Positions 18,252 to 27,017 of a stretch of 64,000 nt of DNA are shown piece by piece. The notes below the pieces were generated by a model, which was not told the origin of the DNA, did no database searches, and saw nothing but the letters and a program-made list of their open reading frames with translations. A program made the translations under genes and the position numbers. How positions within the stretch are numbered: position 1 is the first letter of the stretch; every line of letters begins with the position of its first letter. The stretch lies in the NCBI GenBank assembly GCA_036725605.1, contig DAIMDW010000012.1, positions 62,001 through 126,000 on the forward strand, in the 5' to 3' direction. This stretch comes from CALBTQ01 sp036725605. Its GTDB lineage: Bacteria > Lernaellota > Lernaellaia > Lernaellales > Lernaellaceae.

Positions 18252-18608
18252 ATGCAATCGATCGCTTCAGCTCATGGATTTCAAATCACCCTGGTGGGCA
18301 TGGGCGCGGTCTTTTCGGCCCTGATCCTCATGGCCCTGTTCACCTTCATCTTCAACAAGATTTTTACGCGGCAGCACACCGATGACGAAACCGTCGCCGA
18401 ACCGCCCCCCTGCCCGCCGCCGGTCGATACCCAAACGCCGGCCAAGGCCCTCGAGGCCGGCCGGCGCAAGGCCGCGGCGATCGCCGTGGCGGTGGCGTTG
18501 GTGGAAATGGCCAAAGCGCAGGCCGTCTTCAAACCCATCGATGCGCCCGGCAACGCCTGGCGGATGGACGGACGGCGGCGCCTTTCCGATCGTATGGGGG
18601 CATCATGA
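18252..18608 (+). CDS. Sodium-pump decarboxylase gamma-like subunit (OadG family)
   Basis: Small membrane subunit that helps assemble Na+-translocating decarboxylases. 118 aa with one N-terminal membrane segment (ITLVGMGAVFSALILMALF, typical of OadG/MmdD), then a Pro-rich linker and a short helical tail (RRKAAAIAVAVALVEMAKAQ). ATG at 18252 with GGGGTG upstream matches the family start. It overlaps the biotin-carrier gene by ATGA. Confidence 0.82.
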   Translation: MQSIASAHGFQITLVGMGAVFSALILMALFTFIFNKIFTRQHTDDETVAEPPPCPPPVDTQTPAKALEAGRRKAAAIAVAVALVEMAKAQAVFKPIDAPGNAWRMDGRRRLSDRMGAS

Positions 18609-19054
18609 ACACGTATCGCATCAAGATCGGTGAGGTGACTCACGAAGTGGTGGTCGACAGTATTACTCCGCCGACGGCGCAGGTGACCGTCGACGGTCAT
18701 CCGTACACGGTCAGTCTCGACCAGGCGCAGGCCGCCGACGCGCCGCGCCCCGCCCAACCGGCCGCATCGGCGCCGGCCACCGCCGCGCCCGCGCCCAAGG
18801 CCGCGGCGCCGCAGCCGGTCGCCTGCGTCGGTGAAGGCGACGTCGTCGCGCCGATGCCCGGCAAGCTGCTCAAGTTCCTGGCCCAGGTCGGCGACACGGT
18901 CGAGGCCGGGCAGCCGGTCGTCGTGCTCGAAGCGATGAAGATGGAAAATCAACTGCCCGCGCCCATCGCCGGGAAGGTCGTCGCCCTGCCCGTCGCGGAA
19001 GGCGCGGACGTCAAACAGCGCACGGTTCTCATGCGCATCGAGGCCTTGTCATGA
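18605..19054 (+). CDS. Biotin carboxyl carrier subunit of a decarboxylase
   Basis: 149 aa. An N-terminal beta-rich segment (residues 1-45), an Ala/Pro linker (45-72) and a biotinyl domain with the EAMKMEN motif; Lys112 is the predicted biotinylation site. The carrier shuttles CO2 from the carboxyltransferase alpha subunit to the membrane beta subunit. It overlaps both neighbours by ATGA, so the three subunits are translationally coupled. No alpha subunit is encoded in this window. Confidence 0.92.
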   Translation: MNTYRIKIGEVTHEVVVDSITPPTAQVTVDGHPYTVSLDQAQAADAPRPAQPAASAPATAAPAPKAAAPQPVACVGEGDVVAPMPGKLLKFLAQVGDTVEAGQPVVVLEAMKMENQLPAPIAGKVVALPVAEGADVKQRTVLMRIEALS

Positions 19055-20190
19055 GTGGATTGCAACACTTTTTAAGCACAATGGCGTTGGCGCGCATGGA
19101 CGATCCGCGTTACCTGATCATGATCGTCATCGGCCTGGTGTTCATCTACCTGGCGGTCAAAAAGGGCTTCGAGCCGCTGTTGTTGCTGCCGATCGGCTTC
19201 GGCATACTGCTGTCGAACATTCCCTGGGACATCAGCGAGACCGGCGAGGTGCTCACGCTGCTGACCGACGAGCACAGCCCGTTCAAATTTCTCTACCTGG
19301 GCATCAGCCACGAAATCTATCCGCCGTTGATCTTCCTGGGCCTCGGCGCAATGACCGATTTTTCGTTCATGATCTCCAATCCCAAGCTGGTGCTGTTGGG
19401 CGCGGCCGCGCAGTTCGGCATCTTCGGCACCTTCCTGGGCGCGTTGCTGTTGAAATTCTCCACCGCCGAAGCCGCGTCGATCGGCATCATCGGCGGGGCC
19501 GACGGACCGACGGCGATTTATGTGACGAGCATTCTCAATCCCGCGTATCTGGCGCCGATATCGGTCGCCGCGTACAGCTACATGGCGCTGGTGCCGATCA
19601 TCCAACCGCCGATCATGCGGCTGCTGACGACGAAAAAAGAGCGGCGCATCAAAATGGCCATGCCCCGGCAGGCCGCGCGGGTCGAGCGCGTGGTGTTCCC
19701 CATCGCCGGCTTCCTGTTGATCTGCACGATCGTGCCCAAGGCGATTCCGCTGCTGGGCATGCTGTTTCTGGGCAACCTGCTCAACGAATCGGGCGTCACC
19801 GATCGGCTGGCAAAAACGACGAAGACCTCGTTCATCGACATCGTGACCATCCTGCTGGGCGTGTGCGTGGGCGTGTCGGCCAACGCGACGACCTTCCTCA
19901 CGGTCAAGTCGCTGATGATCTTCGGCCTGGGCGTGATCGCCTTCTCGATCGCCACGGCGTCGGGTTTGCTGTTCGCCAAGCTGATGAACGTGGTTTGCAA
20001 GGAAAAGATCAATCCGCTGGTCGGCGCGGCCGGCGTGTCGGCGGTGCCCATGGCCGCGCGCGTGGTCAACACCGTGGCCACGCAGGAAGACCCGTCGAAC
20101 TTCCTGCTGATGCACGCGATGGCGCCCAACGTCGCCGGCGTGATCGGCTCGGCCATCGCCGCGGGCGTGTTGCTGGCCTTCCTGGGGTAG
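19051..20190 (+). CDS. Na+-translocating decarboxylase beta subunit (OadB/MmdB/GcdB family)
   Basis: Membrane subunit that decarboxylates carboxybiotin and exports Na+. 379 aa with about ten membrane segments and the family motifs KGFEPLLLLPIGFG, IIGGADGPTAIY and NPLVGAAGVSAVP. The length is closer to methylmalonyl-CoA or glutaconyl-CoA decarboxylase beta subunits than to long OadB. The substrate cannot be decided without the alpha subunit. It is the last gene of the three-gene unit. Confidence 0.93.
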   Translation: MSGLQHFLSTMALARMDDPRYLIMIVIGLVFIYLAVKKGFEPLLLLPIGFGILLSNIPWDISETGEVLTLLTDEHSPFKFLYLGISHEIYPPLIFLGLGAMTDFSFMISNPKLVLLGAAAQFGIFGTFLGALLLKFSTAEAASIGIIGGADGPTAIYVTSILNPAYLAPISVAAYSYMALVPIIQPPIMRLLTTKKERRIKMAMPRQAARVERVVFPIAGFLLICTIVPKAIPLLGMLFLGNLLNESGVTDRLAKTTKTSFIDIVTILLGVCVGVSANATTFLTVKSLMIFGLGVIAFSIATASGLLFAKLMNVVCKEKINPLVGAAGVSAVPMAARVVNTVATQEDPSNFLLMHAMAPNVAGVIGSAIAAGVLLAFLG

Positions 20191-20488
20191 TCCTATTGTT
20201 GACGAGCACAGGTAAACAGTTATGAGTTATAAATTGATGTAATATTATCATATTTTCACTTATAACTCACCGTTTATTACCAACTCCGCCTGTGTGCCAC
20301 ACTTTTGGCGAAGCCAAAGGTGTGTTGGTCAGATAATGGGCGACCCGGTTTTATTCCGTGGATACATGTTGCCCCCCACTATCATCATCTTTGATGATGA
20401 GCCCCTATCTATGGTTATTATTTGGGATAATAGTATATCTTTGGCAATTATCGCCCTTGAATGGAAACCCTTCAACGGCAATTGTCGG
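20191..20488. other. AT-rich gap with a hairpin repeat
   Basis: About 300 AT-rich bases between converging genes. They hold one copy of the repeated hairpin described at 20291-20324 and a small hairpin at about 20383-20402 (CATCATCTTTGATGATG). No open frame here is convincing. Confidence 0.5.
20291..20324. repeat. Dispersed hairpin repeat, copy 1
   Basis: Stem CACACTTTTGGC / GCCAAAGGTGTG with one G-T wobble and a 3-base loop. It is identical, apart from one inserted base in the loop, to 28126-28160, including four bases before the stem. Confidence 0.8.
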
Positions 20489-21079
20489 TTACGGGCTGTG
20501 CGTAAAGCAAATATCTTCCAGCAGATTGGAAAAATGCGCGCCGTTGTCGGTGGCCTGCAGGGTGTAGCAATACTCGCCGGCCGGCAACAGGTCCGGATTG
20601 CTTTGCAGCCCCAAGAGGGTCGTCAACCGCACCGTCGCGGGCGAGGCGCAATCGCCGACCGCCTCCAGGTCACCCTGCAGAACATCGAGATCCCGCCAGG
20701 TGGGGTTTTCAAACAACGGTTCCGGCCCGATAAAAATATTGCCGTTCGGCAACAGATCGTTATCCGGGTCGCACACCTCCCACACCAGGTTGGTGTACCA
20801 ACACAATTCGCCCAGGTCGAAATCACCGAGTTCCGGTGGATTCGGCGTAAAGAACGCGTTGCTTAACACCGGCGCCGCGTCGTCATCGTCCGCCTCGTCA
20901 TCAATCACATCGTCATCCGCATCATCGTCGACGCTATCGTCATCCGCCGCATCATCGTTATCGTCGTCGCCGTCGTCAGCCGGCCCTGAGCTTGTCGAAG
21001 AGTCGTCATCGTCGCCGCAGGCGTTCAGCGACAGGGCCGGCAGAAGCAACAAATAAAGGATTATAAACAGGCGGCGCAT
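20489..21079 (-). CDS. Asp-rich-linker lipoprotein of unknown function
   Basis: 196 aa. Signal peptide with lipobox LSLNAC (Cys21), followed at once by GDDDD and a 50-residue linker built of DDDS/DDDA-type units, then a globular domain of about 125 residues with four Cys (LCWYTN, VCDPDND, DCASP, YCYTL, ICFTH region) and a beta-sandwich-like pattern resembling an Ig-type fold. No family recognised. The start is supported by GGAGG seven bases upstream. Predicted to be lipid-anchored with the acidic linker acting as a spacer. Confidence 0.82.
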   Translation of the reverse strand: MRRLFIILYLLLLPALSLNACGDDDDSSTSSGPADDGDDDNDDAADDDSVDDDADDDVIDDEADDDDAAPVLSNAFFTPNPPELGDFDLGELCWYTNLVWEVCDPDNDLLPNGNIFIGPEPLFENPTWRDLDVLQGDLEAVGDCASPATVRLTTLLGLQSNPDLLPAGEYCYTLQATDNGAHFSNLLEDICFTHSP

Positions 21080-21259
21080 GGGAACCTCCGATCCGTCATC
21101 TCCAATGCCGGCGGCGGCAAATAACTTTTTTACGATAGCAAGGAACCCGCCGGCGCAAAAGCGCTTTCCCGGCAGACGATTAAATTGCCTGTGAAAAAAT
21201 CAACGTTTCGACGATCATGGAAAAAATTCTTCGCCAGACCGGCGGTTTTCGCCGCGCAC

Positions 21260-21277
21260 TGAATGAACCCTCATTCA
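21260..21277. promoter_or_regulatory. Palindromic operator candidate upstream of the moxR-like gene
   Basis: TGAATGA, ACCC, TCATTCA: perfect 7-bp half sites. The half sites equal those of the Bacillus FadR (TetR-type) consensus. It ends nine bases before the -35 box of the next feature. Confidence 0.45.
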
Positions 21278-21286
21278 AGTATTTGT

Positions 21287-21315
21287 TTGACTTCCCGCCG
21301 TGAAGCAAGGATAAT
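21287..21315 (+). promoter_or_regulatory. Promoter of the MoxR-VWA operon
   Basis: TTGACT (21287-21292), a 17-base spacer, GATAAT (21310-21315); 5 of 6 matches in each box. Confidence 0.7.
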
Positions 21316-21378
21316 GTTTAACAGCAACGATACCGATACGTATTGAAGCCATTGGTTTTTTTACGGGAAAGCAAATTA

Positions 21379-22725
21379 ATGACCTCAAACGTACGACGCC
21401 TGCATACTCCGGTCACGCAATATTACTTCACACCCTACGATTATCGCGTGATCATCGAGAAGATCCGCAACGAGTTTGCGCGCGTCTCGGAAAAGGTCAT
21501 CGGCCGCGAATTGATCATCCTCCAGTTCGCCTGCGCCCTGCTCACCCGCAACCACCTGCTGTTGCTGGGCCGCACCGGCATCGCCAAGTCGATGCTCGCC
21601 AACGAACTGTTCGAAATTTTCAAGGCCTCGGGCGCGAAGACCTTTACGATCAAGGCCTCGGTCGAGGACACCAAGGACAACTACTTCGGCCCGATCGACA
21701 TCCCGCGCTATCGTGACGAGGGCGTGAAGATCCGCCGCATTAAAAGCTCGGTGCTCGAAGCCGACTTCGCCTTCATCGACGAGCTGTTCGACACCAACGA
21801 GCAGATCCTGCGCGACCTGATGCTGCTGCTTTCCGACCGCATGCTCTTCGAAGGTTCGGAGCGCTACCACGCGCGGTTGCACACCTGCATGGCCGCCTCC
21901 AACTACCTGCGCCTGAACGAGGTGACCGAAGCGGTGGTCGACCGTTTCGCCTATCGCAGCGTGATCACCGCCGAAACCGACGCCTTCACGCAGTTCCGCA
22001 TCGACCGCAGTTTCATCAGCAAGGGCACCACGCCCAGCGGACCGGTGCAGCCGATCAGCCGCGATGAAATCGATTATCTCTCGCGCATCGCCTGCGGCCT
22101 GGAAGGCGACCTGAACATCGAAATCAGCGACGATGTGCTGTACCTCAAGAACATCATCCTGCGCTACTTCATCGACCGGATGAAAAAAGCCAAGGGCAAC
22201 TACTACATCAGTCCGCGCCGCCAGGCCGGCGTGATCAACCACCTGCGCGCGCTGGCGATGCTCAACGGCCGCACCAAGGTCGAGGAGCACGACCTGCCGC
22301 GCATGGGCCTGATGCTGTGCATGGTCGGGGCCGAGGGCAACGAGGTCGAGACCTTCACCAAAACGGCGGAAGAGACGATCCGCTACATGCATTCGGACGA
22401 AACGTTCCGCAAGCAACTGGTGCTGCTGACCACGATGCTCAACGTCATCGAGGTGCTGCACGCCAATCCCAAGCGCGCCGAGTCGATCGACCTGGACGTG
22501 CTGGGTCTGGTGCCGCCGCAAAAGAAATGGCGCGAGGAACTGGCCGAGAAGATCGCCCACAAGGACGACTTCGAGGTGACCGTCGAAAAACTGCGCGCCG
22601 TGCTGGCGGACATCAAACCGACCAACCTGTACATCCAGGAGTTGGCCGAGGGCTGCCACAAGCAGTTGCAGGATCTGGCCCGGATCAGCGCCACCGGGCA
22701 AGAGCCCAGCCTATGGACACGCTAG
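21379..22725 (+). CDS. MoxR-family AAA+ ATPase
   Basis: Chaperone-like ATPase that usually works with a VWA protein to mature or remodel complexes (RavA-ViaA type pairing). 448 aa with Walker A GRTGIAKS (residues 64-71), Walker B AFIDE (131-135), a sensor-type MAASNY motif and a helical C-terminal region of about 150 residues. The frame is open to a TTG at 21343, but ATG at 21379 matches the family start better; its SD is weak. The last 13 bases overlap the VWA gene, indicating coupled translation. Confidence 0.88.
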   Translation: MTSNVRRLHTPVTQYYFTPYDYRVIIEKIRNEFARVSEKVIGRELIILQFACALLTRNHLLLLGRTGIAKSMLANELFEIFKASGAKTFTIKASVEDTKDNYFGPIDIPRYRDEGVKIRRIKSSVLEADFAFIDELFDTNEQILRDLMLLLSDRMLFEGSERYHARLHTCMAASNYLRLNEVTEAVVDRFAYRSVITAETDAFTQFRIDRSFISKGTTPSGPVQPISRDEIDYLSRIACGLEGDLNIEISDDVLYLKNIILRYFIDRMKKAKGNYYISPRRQAGVINHLRALAMLNGRTKVEEHDLPRMGLMLCMVGAEGNEVETFTKTAEETIRYMHSDETFRKQLVLLTTMLNVIEVLHANPKRAESIDLDVLGLVPPQKKWREELAEKIAHKDDFEVTVEKLRAVLADIKPTNLYIQELAEGCHKQLQDLARISATGQEPSLWTR

Positions 22726-24368
22726 AACGCCTCGCCCGTCCGGAAGCCGCCAAACAGCAGCCGGATGTCGCCGAGCAACTGCCCCTGGACGATTCCTTCG
22801 ACGATTTCCTCGACCTGTTCGACGAACTGCGCGGCCTGGTGCCGCTCTCGTTTTTCATCCTCTTCAAAATCGCCCGCGTGCTCAAAACGCCCGACGGCAA
22901 GCTGGGCGGCGAACTCAAGGGCTTTTTCGACATCTGCCGCGACGCCGATCGCACCGCGCTGCTCGACGAAAATTCCAACTTCTCGTTGTCCGAGCAGGTG
23001 CCGGTTTTCAACGGCCACGATCCGTACATGGGCACGCGGCGCATCAAGAGCGTCGAGGAAATCAGCTCGGTGCTGCCCAACGACGTGGCCATCGAGGAGT
23101 TCACCGACCTGATCCGCAAGGCCGAGGAACGTCAGCTCGACGTGCGCGTGCTGCTGCACGAAAATGAAACCAACGCCTCGAAGGAAACCGCGCCGATCAC
23201 CGATCGCGGCAGCCGCCAGATGTCCAACGCCGCCGAACAAAAATTGTACATCCTGCTCGACCGCAGCTATTCGATGTGGGAGCACCACCGGCTGCTGTTT
23301 GCCAAGGTGCTGGCCATCGAGTTTCTGCGCCGCAAAAAGGGCACCGGCGCGCGGCTGTTCTACCGGCCCTTCGACTTCGACGTGTACGCGCTGGAGAAGG
23401 TCGTCAAGCGAACCGATTACGACGCGCTGATCCGCAAGCTGCTGTTCATCGAGCCCGGCGGCAAAGGCACCGATATCCAAACGGCGCTGCTCACCGCCGT
23501 CGAGGACATCAAGTTCGACGGCATGTTCGAGGGGGCGGAAATCCTGCTGATCACCGACGGCTGCGATCGCGTCGAGGTCGACGTGCTGCGGGAGGCCTTC
23601 GCCGACAAGGTCAAGCTGCACATGATCAAAATCGGCCGCGACGCGCAGGAGCCGGGCAGCGCCGAAATCAAGGACATGATCGAGAAGGACCAGTCCATCG
23701 CCGGCATGGACCGCGACCGGATCGCCGCGCTGTATAAAAAGCAGTTGCTCACGCAGTGGGACGAGCTGACCGAAACGATGATCGAAACCGACGATCTGGA
23801 CGGCGCGGACATGAACGTCGGCGCCGAGGAAATTCAGTTCGCGCTCGAATCGGCCGACAAGGTGCTGCAAACCGACATCGCCGGGCTGACCTCCACCGAG
23901 GTGGAAAGCACGTTTCGCCGTGCCTCGTTCATCGAGGGCTTCCTCACCTTCCTCGCCGAACGCGGGGAAACCTCGCCGGCCGTCGCGGCGCAGGCGGGGG
24001 AAATCAAAGCCAAACGCGAGGCGCTGGCTCAATTCAAGCTGCGGCTGGTCGCCAAGAACCAGACGCTGGCCAACCTGCTGGCCAACAAGGATCTGAAGTT
24101 CGTCACCGACCGCAAACTGCGACGCGAGGCGAAAAAGGCGAACCTCACGCTCGAAGACCTGGCCAGCCTCAACGACAGCGACGACCTGTACCTCAAACTG
24201 AAACTCACCGGCCAGAACAAGCCGGGCGAAGGCGAAGGGCTCTCGCTGCTCAAACTGCTGGGCTTGATGGCCAAAAGCGCCGTGCGCGCGGCGACCGGCT
24301 GGCTCACCGGCGGCGAGGAAAAGGAAAAAGAGGAGCCCGAGCCTTCGCCGAACAAGCAAGACCAATAG
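22713..24368 (+). CDS. VWA-domain protein partnered with the MoxR ATPase
   Basis: 551 aa. A helical N-terminal region (1-170), then a von Willebrand A domain from about 176 with a complete MIDAS metal site: DRSYS (Asp183, Ser185, Ser187), GGKGTD and LITDGCD. A helical, charged C-terminal region of about 200 residues follows, ending in an acidic/Pro tail. In RavA-ViaA-like systems the VWA protein binds the ATPase and presents a metal-dependent client site. Start ATG lies inside the end of the moxR gene. Client is unknown. Confidence 0.87.
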   Translation: MDTLERLARPEAAKQQPDVAEQLPLDDSFDDFLDLFDELRGLVPLSFFILFKIARVLKTPDGKLGGELKGFFDICRDADRTALLDENSNFSLSEQVPVFNGHDPYMGTRRIKSVEEISSVLPNDVAIEEFTDLIRKAEERQLDVRVLLHENETNASKETAPITDRGSRQMSNAAEQKLYILLDRSYSMWEHHRLLFAKVLAIEFLRRKKGTGARLFYRPFDFDVYALEKVVKRTDYDALIRKLLFIEPGGKGTDIQTALLTAVEDIKFDGMFEGAEILLITDGCDRVEVDVLREAFADKVKLHMIKIGRDAQEPGSAEIKDMIEKDQSIAGMDRDRIAALYKKQLLTQWDELTETMIETDDLDGADMNVGAEEIQFALESADKVLQTDIAGLTSTEVESTFRRASFIEGFLTFLAERGETSPAVAAQAGEIKAKREALAQFKLRLVAKNQTLANLLANKDLKFVTDRKLRREAKKANLTLEDLASLNDSDDLYLKLKLTGQNKPGEGEGLSLLKLLGLMAKSAVRAATGWLTGGEEKEKEEPEPSPNKQDQ

Positions 24369-24435
24369 CTGAAATTTCATTCACTGTTTTTCTATAAATT
24401 GCTATCCGAGAGCAATGGATCCTTTCTTCGGCGGC

Positions 24436-25617
24436 TCATTTTTTGACTATCGACTTCAATACCTTCTTCCCTTTGGACTGCCTTTGTCGGCTCAGTGAAC
24501 TCAATAGCTTGTTCAGGTTGTTGCGCTTTATCCAATCCATCACGTATTCGCGCTGCATTCGCGCGGCAATGTGGAATTGCACAAAATTCGAGTCGGCGAA
24601 ATTGTCTTTCGGTTCGGCTTTGAGCATGTGCTCCATGCCGACTTCATAAGCGCTCGGGAATTGGATCGCCTCGTCCATCCAGGCGTCATCGTCATAGACC
24701 AGATTTATTGCCTCGGACTTTTTCACGAACATGGTTTTCGGCAGCACCTTGCGCCAATTCTTCATCCGATCGTCGGAGTTCCAATCGTCTTCCAGAAAGA
24801 GCTTATAGTACACGTCATACAAGCCGTACTTCCCCTGCTCGGCGTGCCAGATCGCCCTCTGCTGCGCCTCCGACAAACCCAGGTGCGCGGCGATCATGGC
24901 GAACAAATCCTTGAACGCCGTCATGAAGCGTTCATGGTTGCTGATCGTGTACGGATCGCCCTTCCAGTCGTAATACTGCCAGTGTAAAAACGGCCGATCC
25001 GGAAAGTGAACCGCTTCGGCGTGGCCGATGTTGGGAATCACGTCGAGGCCGAGAACTTTCTTTTCCAAATACTCCTCGATCTCGTTCGTAATTTTCTTCC
25101 ACAACGACCGGTCCGCCGCTCGGGAAAAAGAGAGCATCGCTTTGGTCGATACTCCGTTCTCCGGACCCTGCCGACCGCTGAAGAACTGGTGGCTGTAAGT
25201 GTCCAGGAACGAATGGGCGGCGATGCCCAATGCATGATAACCATAGGGCCGCCCATCGCCGATCCACTTGAGCGCCCGCTTGACCAGCGCCTTGGCCGGG
25301 CCCTTGCCCGGGCGCGTCAGCAACGGACTGGGCGGATACTTGCCCTTGATGCCCGCGGGCAGGAAGTGAAAACTCATCCAGATTTCCTGCGCGACCAGAT
25401 TCATGTTCTTTTTCTTGATCAGATTCAAATCCAATCCGTAATGGGCCGTGCGCACCGGATCGAAATTCGGCGTGTTGCCGCTGAACTCGATCTCGTCGCT
25501 TTGTTTGGAATCGTCCGTGTACTGGTTGGCGTAAGCCGCGATGCGCGCCTGTTCGGGCGTAAAGCCCAGCGCGCGCATCAACAAATACATGCCGTAATAA
25601 TGGGCGTCGATTTGCAT
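24436..25617 (-). CDS. DUF6765-like protein
   Basis: 393 aa beginning MQIDAHYYGMYLLMRALGF, with AAYANQYTDDSKQSDEI and ALGIAAHSFLDTYSHQFFSG. The opening motif and the conserved His/Asp residues (DxHYY, QYTDDS, HSFLDTYSH) recall DUF6765 proteins and, more remotely, the metal-binding helical S1/P1 or zinc-dependent phospholipase C fold; that link is inference. ATG at 25617 has AGGGAGA upstream. The reading frame runs on antisense to murA for another 1.3 kb; that part is not coding. The 3' third is slightly more AT-rich than neighbours. Confidence 0.68.
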   Translation of the reverse strand: MQIDAHYYGMYLLMRALGFTPEQARIAAYANQYTDDSKQSDEIEFSGNTPNFDPVRTAHYGLDLNLIKKKNMNLVAQEIWMSFHFLPAGIKGKYPPSPLLTRPGKGPAKALVKRALKWIGDGRPYGYHALGIAAHSFLDTYSHQFFSGRQGPENGVSTKAMLSFSRAADRSLWKKITNEIEEYLEKKVLGLDVIPNIGHAEAVHFPDRPFLHWQYYDWKGDPYTISNHERFMTAFKDLFAMIAAHLGLSEAQQRAIWHAEQGKYGLYDVYYKLFLEDDWNSDDRMKNWRKVLPKTMFVKKSEAINLVYDDDAWMDEAIQFPSAYEVGMEHMLKAEPKDNFADSNFVQFHIAARMQREYVMDWIKRNNLNKLLSSLSRQRQSKGKKVLKSIVKK

Positions 25618-25748
25618 GATTATCTCCCTATTTATTGGCAGATCGACAAACCCCCGCATTGGATCTTCCCATATCTTCGATGGTCGTAGCGGCGGGGATT
25701 CTCTATCGATACCTAGCAAATCGGCGGGAGGGCGACAAGGGCAAACGT

Positions 25749-27014
25749 TTATAAAATATCCTGCTTGGCGCGGGCGACCTTCGCGCCGAGCGCGGCGAGT
25801 TTGTCGTCCAAGCGTTCGTAGCCGCGGTCGAGGTGATAAATGCGCAGCACCTCGGTCGTGCCCTCGGCGGCCAGCGCGGCCAGCACGAGGCTCGCCGACG
25901 CGCGCAGGTCGGTGGCCATCACCGGCGCGCCGGACAAAAACGGCGTGCCGCGCACCATCGCCGAGCGGCCTTCGATCTTGATCGACGCGCCCATGCGCTG
26001 CAGCTCCAGCACGTGCATGAAGCGGTTTTCGAAGATGCTTTCCGAAATCACGCTCAGCCCGTCGGCGACGCACATCAACGCCATGACCTGCGCCTGCATG
26101 TCGGTGGGAAAGCCCGGGTACGGACGCGTTTTGACGTCCACCGCGCGCACGCGATGCGGACCGACGACGCGCACGCCGCCGTTTTCCGGCTCGATGGTCA
26201 GGTCGGCCTGCCGCAGCTTGTCGACCACGGTCGTGAGTAGATCCAGCCGCACGTTGTGCAACAGCACGTTGCCCTGGGTGATGCCCACCGCGACCATCAG
26301 CGTGCCGGTTTCGATGCGGTCGGGAATCAACGGCTGATCGACCCCGCCCAGTTCCTTGACGCCGCGCACGGTGATCACGTCGTCGCCGTCGCCCTCGATG
26401 CGCGCGCCCATGCCGCGCAGCCATTCGGCCAGCGCGACGATCTCCGGTTCGCGCGCGCAATTTTTCAGCACGGTTTCGCCCTCGGCCAGCGCCGCGGCCA
26501 TCATCAGATTTTCCGTGCCGCCGACGGTCACCATGTCGAAGCTGATTTCCGCGCCGTGCAGACCGTTGGGCGCGTCGGCCTCGACGTAGCCGTGCTCGAG
26601 CCGGATGCGCGCGCCGAGTTTTTCCAGGCCCTTGAGATGCTGGTCGATCGGCCGAGCGCCGATCGCGCAACCGCCGGGCAGCGACACCCGCGCCCGCCCC
26701 AGCCGCGCCAGCAGCGGCCCGAGCACCAGCACGCCCGCGCGCATCGTCTTGACGATCTCGTAGGGCGCTTCGTGTCCGGCGAGGTTTTTCGGATCGATGA
26801 CGATATCGCCGTCGTCGGCGTTCATGTTCACGCCCACGCCTTCCAGCAGCCGCCGGGTGGTGCGGATATCGCGCAACGCGGGCACGCCGCGCAGCGTACA
26901 CGGTTCCTGAGCGAGGATCGTCGCGCACAGCATCGGCAGCGCCGCGTTCTTACTGCCGCTGACCCGCGCTTCGCCCAACAACCGTTCGCCGCCGGTGATG
27001 ACCATTTTATCCAT
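25749..27014 (-). CDS. murA: UDP-N-acetylglucosamine 1-carboxyvinyltransferase MurA
   Basis: First committed step of peptidoglycan synthesis: transfers enolpyruvate from PEP to UDP-GlcNAc. 421 aa, full length. The start GGERLLGEARVSGSKNAALP holds the substrate Lys/Asn (SGSKNA), and the active-site loop LPGGCAIGARPID keeps the Cys (Cys116) that fosfomycin alkylates. DLRASASLVLAAL is the conserved C-terminal motif. It starts three bases after the prmC stop with AAAGGAG upstream. Confidence 0.97.
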   Translation of the reverse strand: MDKMVITGGERLLGEARVSGSKNAALPMLCATILAQEPCTLRGVPALRDIRTTRRLLEGVGVNMNADDGDIVIDPKNLAGHEAPYEIVKTMRAGVLVLGPLLARLGRARVSLPGGCAIGARPIDQHLKGLEKLGARIRLEHGYVEADAPNGLHGAEISFDMVTVGGTENLMMAAALAEGETVLKNCAREPEIVALAEWLRGMGARIEGDGDDVITVRGVKELGGVDQPLIPDRIETGTLMVAVGITQGNVLLHNVRLDLLTTVVDKLRQADLTIEPENGGVRVVGPHRVRAVDVKTRPYPGFPTDMQAQVMALMCVADGLSVISESIFENRFMHVLELQRMGASIKIEGRSAMVRGTPFLSGAPVMATDLRASASLVLAALAAEGTTEVLRIYHLDRGYERLDDKLAALGAKVARAKQDIL

Positions 27015-27017
27015 CGA

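Noticed and set aside
25618..26928. Long minus-strand frame continuing upstream of the DUF6765-like gene
   Set aside because: Overlaps murA in another frame of the same strand; the true start has its own SD at 25617.
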